Positions 31,756 to 39,298 of a stretch of 48,781 bases of DNA are shown in pieces (position 1 is the stretch's first letter; each line of letters opens with the position of its first letter). The translations under genes and the position numbers were made by a program. Source of the DNA: Gammaproteobacteria bacterium. GTDB lineage: Bacteria > Pseudomonadota > Gammaproteobacteria > Steroidobacterales > Woeseiaceae. The stretch covers positions 1-48,781 of the forward strand of contig JAACFM010000008.1 of the NCBI GenBank assembly GCA_009937445.1, given 5' to 3'. Below the pieces are notes generated by a model. The model was given only the letters and a program-made list of their open reading frames with translations. It did not search any database and had not been told where the DNA came from.

Positions 31756-33201
31756 GTGGCGGCATACGTTCCGACGGAAAGAGAGCAGGCGTTCAGGGAT
31801 ACGATTGAGAATCCGAAGTACGAGCGCGAGATAATCAATGGTCTGAAGCCCTTCTTTGATGACAAGGCACCCGATGCGATCAAGGGTTTCTACTCGAAAA
31901 ACGAGCTTGCCGCATTGCTCGCGCTGAAGGGCACGGACCGCGATGTCGAAAATCGCATGCCCGTGAAAATGACACGTCATTTCTACGAATTGGCCCAGCA
32001 CAGCATTCCGATGCAACAACTGGTCAAGGCCAATCCTGATGAGACGCTGAATCTCGCCGGCTCGGAAGATCCGGGACATCAGATGGACTTCGCTCCGGTT
32101 GAAGGACTGCTGCACAAATACGAAATGGGTTTGTTGTACGCGGTGTCCACCTGTTCGGCGCATTGTCGCTTCTGTTACCGCGAAGAGCTGATCAGCCAGA
32201 AGGAAGTTGAACGCCAGGACGGCACGGTTGCCAAGAAAGGGCTGGCGAAGATTCCCGAAGTCACCGACTACATCAAAGCGCACAACAAGATCGTCGCTGC
32301 GAACGGTGGACGGCACCCGGACACCGGTCGCGAAAAACTGCGCGAAGTGTTGCTGTCGGGTGGTGATCCCATGGCGTTGCCGAACCGCAAAATTGGCGCC
32401 TGGATGGCGGCACTTGCAGAGGCGGGCGTCGAATCCATTCGACTCGGCACAAAAGAAATGTCATTCCATCCGAAGCGTTTCGATGCAGCGTTCCTCGCGA
32501 TGATGGATAACTTCCATGCGGCGTATCCGGACATTGGTTTCCGCTTGATGATCCACTTCAATCACCCGGACGAGTTCCTGCTTAAGGGTGACGATGGCGA
32601 GTACCAGCAGAACCCGAACGGCTCACTCATGTGGCACCCGGACACCAAAGAGGCCATCGAAGGCGTTACGTCGCGTGGCTGGATCAATGTCGAGAATCAG
32701 GCGCCCATCATCAAGGGCATCAACGACGACGCTGATGCGCTTCGGGTAATGCAACGTGCCCTGTATCGTGCGGGCGTTAACAACCATTACTTCTTCTGCG
32801 GTCGCGACATTGTTGCTTACCGGCACTTCAATGTGCCCATCGAAACCGTGTGGAACCTGCTCAACGAATCTCAGAAAGGTTTGTCGGGTGTTGAGGCGCA
32901 TGCGCGTCTGTCGATTACTCATTACAAAGGTAAGACTGAAGTTGCAGCTGTCACCAGCGAACCCATACCCGGCGTACCGGGAACAGAGAACGGTGTTTTG
33001 ATCTTCAAGATTCTGCGTAACGCACTTGATGCGCCGGATCGCGGCAAGACGTGTATCGTTGGACGTAACCCGGATGCTATCTGGTTCGACGACTACGAAG
33101 ATCGCGTCATCTACGACGAGGCCGGTTTGTTTGACTACGCCCGTGTCGATAAAAAGACCGTCGAGATCGAAGCAGCAGCAGAACTAGCCGCCTCCGCCTG
33201 A
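31756..33201 (+). CDS. KamA-family radical SAM protein (2,3-aminomutase-like)
   Basis: A 481-residue protein. I chose the GTG at 31756, preceded by GAGGTG six bases upstream; longer readings run through the divergent rpiR gene. The radical SAM cluster motif is CSAHCRFC (Cys133, 137, 140), followed by VLLSGGDPMAL and IRLGTKEMSFHPKRF, as in lysine 2,3-aminomutases. Compared from memory with clostridial and Bacillus KamA, two sites differ: the VDAPGGGGK segment with the lysine-binding Asp reads SITHYKGK, and the PLP lysine in PDKVILRNFEG aligns with Ala in PDAIWFDDYED. It may act on another substrate or in another way. Pipelines will call it lysine 2,3-aminomutase. It is divergent from the rpiR-pcaIJF-aminotransferase operon, whose aminotransferase would use a beta-amino acid. 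Confidence 0.8.
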   Translation: MAAYVPTEREQAFRDTIENPKYEREIINGLKPFFDDKAPDAIKGFYSKNELAALLALKGTDRDVENRMPVKMTRHFYELAQHSIPMQQLVKANPDETLNLAGSEDPGHQMDFAPVEGLLHKYEMGLLYAVSTCSAHCRFCYREELISQKEVERQDGTVAKKGLAKIPEVTDYIKAHNKIVAANGGRHPDTGREKLREVLLSGGDPMALPNRKIGAWMAALAEAGVESIRLGTKEMSFHPKRFDAAFLAMMDNFHAAYPDIGFRLMIHFNHPDEFLLKGDDGEYQQNPNGSLMWHPDTKEAIEGVTSRGWINVENQAPIIKGINDDADALRVMQRALYRAGVNNHYFFCGRDIVAYRHFNVPIETVWNLLNESQKGLSGVEAHARLSITHYKGKTEVAAVTSEPIPGVPGTENGVLIFKILRNALDAPDRGKTCIVGRNPDAIWFDDYEDRVIYDEAGLFDYARVDKKTVEIEAAAELAASA

Positions 33202-33203
33202 CC

Positions 33204-33227
33204 TGTAGGAGCGGGCCCAGCCCGCGA
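33204..33227. repeat. REP-like palindromic element
   Basis: GTAGGAGCGGGC-CCA-GCCCGCGAC starts 3 bases after the KamA-like stop. The 6-base GC stem (33211-33216 with 33220-33225) preceded by GTAGGA has the form of the REP elements found in hundreds of copies in Pseudomonas and related genomes. I saw one copy in this window. It could also attenuate transcription, although no U-tract follows. Confidence 0.55.
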
Positions 33228-33310
33228 CATAGAGTACGAGGGCGCGATTTTGCTGATCCTGACAACTCGGGCACACTGACGAACAGATTATAAGCTTCGC
33301 CGGGGCGCTC

Positions 33311-34396
33311 ATGGTATCCATGTTCAAACGCTTGTTTCTGCCAGGTCTGGTGTTTCAGTCCATTTGTATCGCTGGTGGTTACGGCACCGGGCGCGAGCTG
33401 GTTGAATTCTTTTTACAATTTGGTCCCGTCGGTGGATTGCTCGGGTTGCTCATACCGGCCACGCTTGTGATCAGCATTGGCAGCATGATTGCCTACGAAA
33501 TGGCACGCATGGCCCAGAGCTATGACTATCGCAAATTCTTAAAACTCCTGATGGGCCGTGGCTGGTTCCTGTACGAGATAAGCTATTTCTTCACCGTCAT
33601 ACTGGTATTGGCCGTCGTAACGGCGGCGATTGGTTCTCTGATGTCAGAGACATTCGGCATTCCCGCTACTCTCGGTTCGATAACATTGCTTCTCGCCATC
33701 GCGTTTTTAGTGTTCAAGGGCACGGAGCTTATCGAAGGCGTGATGTCGATCTGGTCTTCCGTTCTTTACTTCGTCTATGTCTCCATTTTCGTCGCCAGCA
33801 TGTTTGCGTTCGGCGATAGGCTCAGTGATGGTTTTGCGATGACGGCGGACAGCAAGGGCTGGTTCTTTTCGGGCTTTCGCTATGGATCGTTGTCATTGTC
33901 CCTGGTGCCCGCCATCTTGTTTGCAACGACCCACATCGAAACGCGCCGGGACGCCATGCTCGCCGGATTCCTGACAGGACCGATATTTATCGTGCCGGCC
34001 GTACTGTTCTTTATCGCGATGGTGCCACACTATCCGGCGATCCTGGATCGCCCGGTGCCGATCAACTATGTCCTCGAGATACTCGATCTTCGGTGGCTGC
34101 AGCTTGCATTCGTCGTCATGCTCGTCGGGACATTCATTGAAACGGGCAGCGGCATGATTCACGCCATTAACGAACGCATTGCTGGCGCTATGGAGGCCGC
34201 CGGAAAAAGCCTTTCAGGCCGAAATCGGGCGTTGATTGCGATTGGCTTGTTGACGCTGGCGTGGCTCATGTCGCGCTATGGCATGATCGATCTGATCGCA
34301 GTGGGTTACGGTGCGCTGGCATGGTCTTACATGATCATTCTCGTGCTACCACTATTCACGATTGGCATCTGGAAAGTGATGCAGCGTGATGCATGA
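33311..34396 (+). CDS. YkvI-like membrane protein (APC-type transporter)
   Basis: A 361-residue inner-membrane protein with about ten hydrophobic segments. The opening FKRLFLPGLVFQSICIAGGYGTGRELVEFFLQFGP resembles the YkvI family, whose fold is of the APC/LeuT type with an unwound first helix at GGYGTGRE. ATG codons at 33311 and 33320 are both possible starts; I kept the first. Substrates of YkvI proteins are unknown; amino acids are the likely class. The gene lies 109 bases after the KamA-like gene on the same strand and may import its substrate. Confidence 0.78.
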   Translation: MVSMFKRLFLPGLVFQSICIAGGYGTGRELVEFFLQFGPVGGLLGLLIPATLVISIGSMIAYEMARMAQSYDYRKFLKLLMGRGWFLYEISYFFTVILVLAVVTAAIGSLMSETFGIPATLGSITLLLAIAFLVFKGTELIEGVMSIWSSVLYFVYVSIFVASMFAFGDRLSDGFAMTADSKGWFFSGFRYGSLSLSLVPAILFATTHIETRRDAMLAGFLTGPIFIVPAVLFFIAMVPHYPAILDRPVPINYVLEILDLRWLQLAFVVMLVGTFIETGSGMIHAINERIAGAMEAAGKSLSGRNRALIAIGLLTLAWLMSRYGMIDLIAVGYGALAWSYMIILVLPLFTIGIWKVMQRDA

Positions 34397-34439
34397 TTTA
34401 GAGTGGCCAAAAGGCTCGTGATGGAGGATGATTAACGCC

Positions 34440-35153
34440 ATGGCTAATACCGCAAATGACAATCTCGCTGTCCTCATCGACGCGGACAACGCACAAGCAT
34501 CAATCATTCATGAACTGCTCGCGGAGGTTTCGCGCTACGGCACCGCAAGCGTTAAACGCGCCTACGGCGACTGGACGACGACCAGCCTCAAAAAGTGGAA
34601 GAACGTGTTGCACGAGATGGCGATCCAGCCGATACAGCAGTTCAGCTACACGACTGGCAAAAACTCGACGGATTCAGCGCTGATTATTGACGCCATGGAT
34701 TTGTTGCACGCCGGTGGCCTGAACGGATTTTGCCTGGTGTCTTCGGACAGTGATTTCACGCGCCTGGCGACGCGTATCCGCGAGAGCGGATTGTCGGTTT
34801 ACGGATTCGGCGAAAGGAAAACGCCGCAGCCGTTCGTGGCGGCATGTGACAAGTTCATTTATTCTGATATTTTGCGGCCGCCGAAACCGACTGACACGCA
34901 AGCGAAGCCGAAAGCCGAGCCACTGACGCCAATGATTCGTGCGGCTGTCACCGCGGCTGCGCAAGACGATGGCTGGGCGCAGCTTTCGGTTGTTGGTAAG
35001 TTCCTGGTGAAAAACAGCCCCTCGTTTGATCCACGCAACTACGGTTATCAGAAGCTGGGCGAACTCGTTCGCAAGCAAAAATATTTAACCATCAAGGAGA
35101 TCCCCAATTCATCGGGCTCCGGTGGTGTGAATATCCTGATTCGATTGAAGTAG
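34440..35153 (+). CDS. NYN-domain (LabA/DUF88-like) protein with LOTUS/OST-HTH domain
   Basis: A 237-residue protein. The first 140 residues form a PIN-like NYN nuclease domain: the acidic residues lie in AVLIDADNAQAS, DSALIIDAMDLLH and LVSSDSDFTRLA, placed to bind the metal of a nuclease site. The C-terminal 75 residues (LTPMIRAAVTAAAQDDGWAQLSVVGKFL ... FDPRNYGYQKLGELVR) form an OST-HTH/LOTUS RNA-binding domain. The ATG at 34440 lies 12 bases after GGAGG; the in-frame ATG at 34428 abuts it and is too close. Such proteins are thought to act in RNA metabolism. A strong terminator follows the stop. Confidence 0.86.
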   Translation: MANTANDNLAVLIDADNAQASIIHELLAEVSRYGTASVKRAYGDWTTTSLKKWKNVLHEMAIQPIQQFSYTTGKNSTDSALIIDAMDLLHAGGLNGFCLVSSDSDFTRLATRIRESGLSVYGFGERKTPQPFVAACDKFIYSDILRPPKPTDTQAKPKAEPLTPMIRAAVTAAAQDDGWAQLSVVGKFLVKNSPSFDPRNYGYQKLGELVRKQKYLTIKEIPNSSGSGGVNILIRLK

Positions 35154-35160
35154 GGAAGAC

Positions 35161-35192
35161 AAAAAAAAGCGGCCATCGGGCCGCTTTTTTTT
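35161..35192. terminator. Bidirectional intrinsic terminator
   Basis: Eight A, stem GCGGCC (35169-35174), loop ATCG, GGCCGC (35179-35184), eight T. The symmetrical A- and T-tracts let it work on both strands. It lies 8 bases after the NYN gene stop. Confidence 0.9.
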
Positions 35193-35657
35193 GAGAAGGA
35201 CGCTAGGGCAGGTCTGCTGGTCCCATTTTTCTAAACTTTTTCCCGGTTCACTTGCCTCTCAGCTCGTTTCCCAAGTCCAAGCCCGAACCTGTTCTTGATA
35301 TCGGGCTGCCCAAGGTATATCGCTTCGATTCTTCCGAGTTCTCAAAAGCGTTCCGTAAGATTCACCGTTTCGTTTTCACGCTGCGGTTTCTCCTCGGTCA
35401 ATACCTTCCGCGTCCACCGTCCCCGACACTGGCAGAGGCTCGGACCTCTTTCAGCAGGGCGGTGCTAACAACCGAAGTCACTAGCATTAAGGCCGAAGCC
35501 TCATGCTGAATACTACATAAGTGGCAAAAGTGGACAATCGTGATTATTACTTATTGTCCGTTTTTTTACTGAGCGCGGAAGTGCCAGATGCTAATTCAGG
35601 TATCATTACACGATCAAAAAAAGCATGAAATGGCCCGCAGAGCAGGAATAAAAAATC
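35193..35657. other. Long intergenic region, possible small-RNA gene
   Basis: This is the longest gene-free stretch in the window (465 bases after the terminator). A TTG-started frame at 35252-35509 would encode an 85-residue peptide, rich in Pro, Ser and Arg, that resembles nothing I know and has no clear ribosome-binding site; I do not call it a gene. A second terminator-like hairpin lies at 35532-35567, so a transcript of up to about 350 bases between the two terminators is possible. No tRNA, riboswitch, tmRNA or 6S RNA pattern was recognised. The segment just before dapB contains TATCAT (35601-35606), a possible -10 box. Confidence 0.4.
35532..35567 (+). terminator. Terminator-like hairpin in dapB upstream region
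   Basis: GGACAAT (35532-35538) pairs with ATTGTCC (35553-35559) around a 14-base loop, followed by G and seven T (35561-35567). The form is that of a rho-independent terminator for plus-strand RNA, yet no recognised gene precedes it after the terminator at 35161-35192. It could end a small RNA or a leader before dapB. Confidence 0.6.
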
Positions 35658-36431
35658 ATGAGTACGTCACCCGTCAAAGTGGGAATCTCCGGCGCCAACG
35701 GCAAAATGGGCCGCTTGGCAATCAATGCGATTGAGGCTGTTGATGACCTGAGCGTTGGGGGTCTCTATGCCCCGGGGCGTGATGGCCATGACGTCCTGGG
35801 ATACACCGCGAGCGATAACACAGCAGCATTGTCCGAGTGCGATGTTGTCATCGAACTAAGCAACCCGGAAGCCTCCGACGAAAACGTGCTGCGTTGGCGA
35901 GACATGGGGAAGAACGTTGTGATCGGTACGTCCGGTTACACCGTGGCGCGCGTAGATGCGTTGCGCGAAGCGTGGTCCGGACTGCCGTCTCACTGCCTGG
36001 TGGCGCCAAATTTCTCGATCGGTGCGGTTTTGATGATGCGCTTTGCCGAAATGGCTGCGCCTCACTTCGAATCTGCGGAGATCGTTGAGATGCACCGTCA
36101 GGACAAACCCGACGCACCGTCCGGAACCGCATTGAATACTGCCGCGCGAATGGCGGCAGCGCGTAAACACAACGCCCACAGTCGCGGTTCCGAGATTGTA
36201 ACGGGAGCGTTAGGTGCCGATGTGGAAGGTATCCCCGTGCATTCCTTGCGCCTGCACGGTGCCGTCGCACACCAGGAAGTGATTCTCGGCAGCGTTGGCC
36301 AGTACCTCACCGTGCGGCACGATTCGACGGACTACCAATGCTTCGCGCCCGGCATCCTTTTGGCACTGCGTGAGATTGGTTCACTGGATGCCGGTGTCAC
36401 TGTCGGCCTGGAAGAATTGCTGGGAGTTTGA
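35658..36431 (+). CDS. dapB: 4-hydroxy-tetrahydrodipicolinate reductase
   Basis: A 257-residue enzyme of lysine and diaminopimelate synthesis, reducing the dihydrodipicolinate intermediate with NAD(P)H. The N-terminal nucleotide motif is VGISGANGKMGR, and the middle NADH/substrate junction is VVIGTSGYTV with APNFSIGAVLMM. The catalytic motif reads EMHRQDKPDAPSGTA: His146 and Lys150 match E. coli His159 and Lys163, but the following His160, a substrate contact, is Arg147. The C-terminus has VHSLRLHGAVAHQEVILG, the family's RxGxxxGxHxV-type region in altered form. No other dap gene is nearby. The substitutions and the FSIGAV motif recall a divergent branch, so specificity may differ. Confidence 0.87.
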   Translation: MSTSPVKVGISGANGKMGRLAINAIEAVDDLSVGGLYAPGRDGHDVLGYTASDNTAALSECDVVIELSNPEASDENVLRWRDMGKNVVIGTSGYTVARVDALREAWSGLPSHCLVAPNFSIGAVLMMRFAEMAAPHFESAEIVEMHRQDKPDAPSGTALNTAARMAAARKHNAHSRGSEIVTGALGADVEGIPVHSLRLHGAVAHQEVILGSVGQYLTVRHDSTDYQCFAPGILLALREIGSLDAGVTVGLEELLGV

Positions 36432-36543
36432 CCGCGCACCAATCGGCAGACCAAATTATCGCCTGTATGAACCAAAATTGCCGTTCGTGCATCCAATATC
36501 CATACTCTTCTATAAAGCTGATCTTCCAACAGGACCAAAACCA

Positions 36544-39270
36544 ATGAATGACAGTAAAACGCTGCTGAATATCGTCTGTGTGCTTCTATTAACAGCTGTT
36601 CTGACTGCCTGTTCGGGCCGCGACGATGCTCCGCCAGAGCCGGCCGCGCCACTGGCAAATACAGATACGCGTGCAATGGAAGCCCCAGTAGGCAGGCTTG
36701 GCGATAACGTTGTGCCGACGAAGTACGATATTGAGCTGGCAGTGGATCCGTCAAAAGAGACGTATTCCGGCAATGTATCCATAGACGTTGAAATCAAAAG
36801 TCCGACAAACAGCATATGGCTGCACGGCAAGGATTTGCAGGTGACCGAGGTCTACGTGACCGACAGCGAATCCAGGCGGATCGAGGCAGCGTACGAACAA
36901 AAGCTCGACTCCGGCGTGGCGCTCCTGACTCTCGAGCAAACGGTCGCCGCCGGTGCGGCAAGTATCCACTTTGCCTATACCGCCGTTTTTAATAGCTCCG
37001 CAAATGCCTTGTTCAAGGTGGAGCGCGACGGCAGACATTACGCGGTGACGCAGTTCGAACCCATTGGCGCCCGCAAAGTATTTCCAGGCTTCGATGAGCC
37101 GGGATTCAAAGTGCCATTCGATTTGTCGCTCATAACGCGTGCTACTGATGTTGCGATCACCACAACTCCCGAGGCCACTGTTGAGGCGCTCGGAAATGAC
37201 ACTGTGAAACACGTTTTCGAAACCACGCGACCGTTGCCGACCTATCTAATTGCCATCGTCGTTGGTGCGTACGATGTTGTTGACTACGGGACGATTCCAG
37301 CAAACTCCGTGCGACATCGCGAGCTGCCCTTGCGGGGCATGGCGGCGCATGGCCAGGGTAAAAACCTGCCTTATGCATTGAATAATACTGACGGCATTCT
37401 GTCGGTGCTCGAAGAGTATTTCGGCACACCGTATCCGTACAAGAAACTGGATTTGATTGCGATGCCGCAAAGTTTCGGTGGCGCCATGGAAAACGTCGGC
37501 GCTATTACCTATGACGAGTATCTCCTGCTGATGGATGAGAACTCACCATTGAACCAGCGTCGTTCGTACACAGCGGTTCACGCCCATGAAATCGGGCACA
37601 TGTGGTTCGGCAACCTAGTAACCCCTGAGTGGTGGAATGACATTTGGCTGAACGAGTCGTTCGCAAGCTGGATCATGTTCAAGGCCGCCGCTCGGTATTG
37701 GCCGGAAGGCGAGTTTGACCGCGAGACGCTGAAGCGTGGGCTTGACGCGATGTCCGGTGATTCACTGGCTGCCGCCAGGCAGATTCGCGAACCCGTTGAG
37801 CGTAACGAAGAGATAGGCGACGCATTCGATGGTATTACGTACCAGAAAGGCGCTGGCGTGCTCGCGATGCTTGAGCGGTATGTGGGCGAGGATCAGTTTC
37901 AAGCGGGAATTCGTCTGCACATGCAGCGTCATAAGGACGGAACAGCAACGGCGGAGGATTTTATTGCGTCCTTAGCCGAAGGTTCGGATCGCTCCGAAAT
38001 AGAGGCAGCCTTCAAATCCTACATCGAACAACCGGGTGTGCCGCTCATGTCGGTCAGCACGAACTGTGACGACGCCGCAAATCCCAAACTTGAGGTTCGT
38101 CAGGCACGTTATGCGCCGCTTGGATCAAGCATAGAGCCGGGCACGGGTAAGTGGCAGGTACCGTTTTGTGTCGCATACGACGACGGTACTGATCGCAAGA
38201 GTAGTTGTACGTTGATCACTGAAAGTGTGCAGACCATTGAGCTGGACGCGAACAGTTGCCCGAGCGGGGTAATGCCGAATGCCGATGGAGCGGGGTACTA
38301 CCGCTTCGCCATGGACGAAGCCGGGTGGCAGGCGCTGATTGCAAATGCAGCGGATCTGGCAGCGGCGGAGGCACTGGTTCTGGCCGACAGCCTCGATGCC
38401 GCATTCCGGGCGGATCATGTTTCTGCGGGGACCTATTTGTCGGGCTTGGTAGCGCTGGTCAATCACGACACCTGGGATGTATCTGCCGCGGCCATGACAC
38501 ACCTTGAAAATATTGTGGGCATCATTGATAGTGATAGTATGCCCGCCGTTGAACAGGCGTTGCAGAAAATAGCAAAACCCCGTTTCGAGAGGCTGGCAGG
38601 CGCCAGCGGTTCCGGAAATGAATTGCTACGAACGCAAATGCAACGGTTCTTGATTGTTATCGCCAGGGATCAGGGGATGCGCGAACCGCTCGCTCGAAAA
38701 GCGGCACTGCGACTGGGCCTCAATGGTGAACCTGATCCTGCAGCCGCTGCGGCGAGTGAGCTTGAAACTATTTTCAGTATTGGCGTGCAGGATATTGGTC
38801 AGCCATTTTTCGATTTACTGCTAAAAGCGGCCATTGACAGTGATGATTCTGCTTTCCGCGTTTATGCACTCGGCGCGCTTGCGCGGGTTGATGACCCTGT
38901 GCTGGTTGAGAAACTGCAGGCGACACTGCTCGCTGGCAATTTTAAGGGTACTGAAATGATGCGGGTCATTTCTCGACAAATGGTTCGTGCGAAGACCACT
39001 GAGCTTACCTATGCCTGGATCAGGAAGAACTACGCAGTCCTGATTGAGCGGATCCCCGAGACGTTCCGCTCAACCAACGTGCCGTCATTAGGCGGTGCGT
39101 TTTGTAGCACCGCTCAAGCGGATGAGTGGCAGGACTTTGTCGTCTCTAACGCGGACAGCCTGCCCGGGTACGAGCGATCTTTGGCACAGGCGACCGAGAG
39201 TGTTCGATTGTGCGCAGCACTGCGCGATGAAAGTGCGGACGAGTTAGTGGTGGCTTTTGAGGCATACTAG
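36544..39270 (+). CDS. M1-family aminopeptidase, lipoprotein
   Basis: A 908-residue exported zinc peptidase. I chose the ATG at 36544, which begins a lipoprotein signal (MNDSKTLLNIVCVLLLTAVL, then TACSG with the lipidated Cys); earlier frames run into dapB. The substrate-anchoring motif GGAMENVGAITYDE comes first, then the zinc site HEIGHMWFGN ... WLNESFASW: His348, Glu349, His352 and Glu371 in the HEXXH-18-E spacing. The C-terminal half is the ERAP/PepN-like helical domain. It removes N-terminal amino acids from peptides, probably in the periplasm or at the outer membrane. The S9 peptidase follows 28 bases later, and both probably feed on peptides. Confidence 0.9.
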   Translation: MNDSKTLLNIVCVLLLTAVLTACSGRDDAPPEPAAPLANTDTRAMEAPVGRLGDNVVPTKYDIELAVDPSKETYSGNVSIDVEIKSPTNSIWLHGKDLQVTEVYVTDSESRRIEAAYEQKLDSGVALLTLEQTVAAGAASIHFAYTAVFNSSANALFKVERDGRHYAVTQFEPIGARKVFPGFDEPGFKVPFDLSLITRATDVAITTTPEATVEALGNDTVKHVFETTRPLPTYLIAIVVGAYDVVDYGTIPANSVRHRELPLRGMAAHGQGKNLPYALNNTDGILSVLEEYFGTPYPYKKLDLIAMPQSFGGAMENVGAITYDEYLLLMDENSPLNQRRSYTAVHAHEIGHMWFGNLVTPEWWNDIWLNESFASWIMFKAAARYWPEGEFDRETLKRGLDAMSGDSLAAARQIREPVERNEEIGDAFDGITYQKGAGVLAMLERYVGEDQFQAGIRLHMQRHKDGTATAEDFIASLAEGSDRSEIEAAFKSYIEQPGVPLMSVSTNCDDAANPKLEVRQARYAPLGSSIEPGTGKWQVPFCVAYDDGTDRKSSCTLITESVQTIELDANSCPSGVMPNADGAGYYRFAMDEAGWQALIANAADLAAAEALVLADSLDAAFRADHVSAGTYLSGLVALVNHDTWDVSAAAMTHLENIVGIIDSDSMPAVEQALQKIAKPRFERLAGASGSGNELLRTQMQRFLIVIARDQGMREPLARKAALRLGLNGEPDPAAAAASELETIFSIGVQDIGQPFFDLLLKAAIDSDDSAFRVYALGALARVDDPVLVEKLQATLLAGNFKGTEMMRVISRQMVRAKTTELTYAWIRKNYAVLIERIPETFRSTNVPSLGGAFCSTAQADEWQDFVVSNADSLPGYERSLAQATESVRLCAALRDESADELVVAFEAY

Positions 39271-39298
39271 GTCCCTGATGAAAAAAGGTTGAGTAATA

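Noticed and set aside
35252-35509. 85-residue open frame in the intergenic region before dapB
   Set aside because: It needs a TTG start without a clear ribosome-binding site and resembles no protein family I know; it is kept only as part of the intergenic description.
36295-36543. In-frame N-terminal extension of the M1 aminopeptidase
   Set aside because: It overlaps the end of dapB in another frame, and the ATG at 36544 begins a perfect lipoprotein signal sequence.
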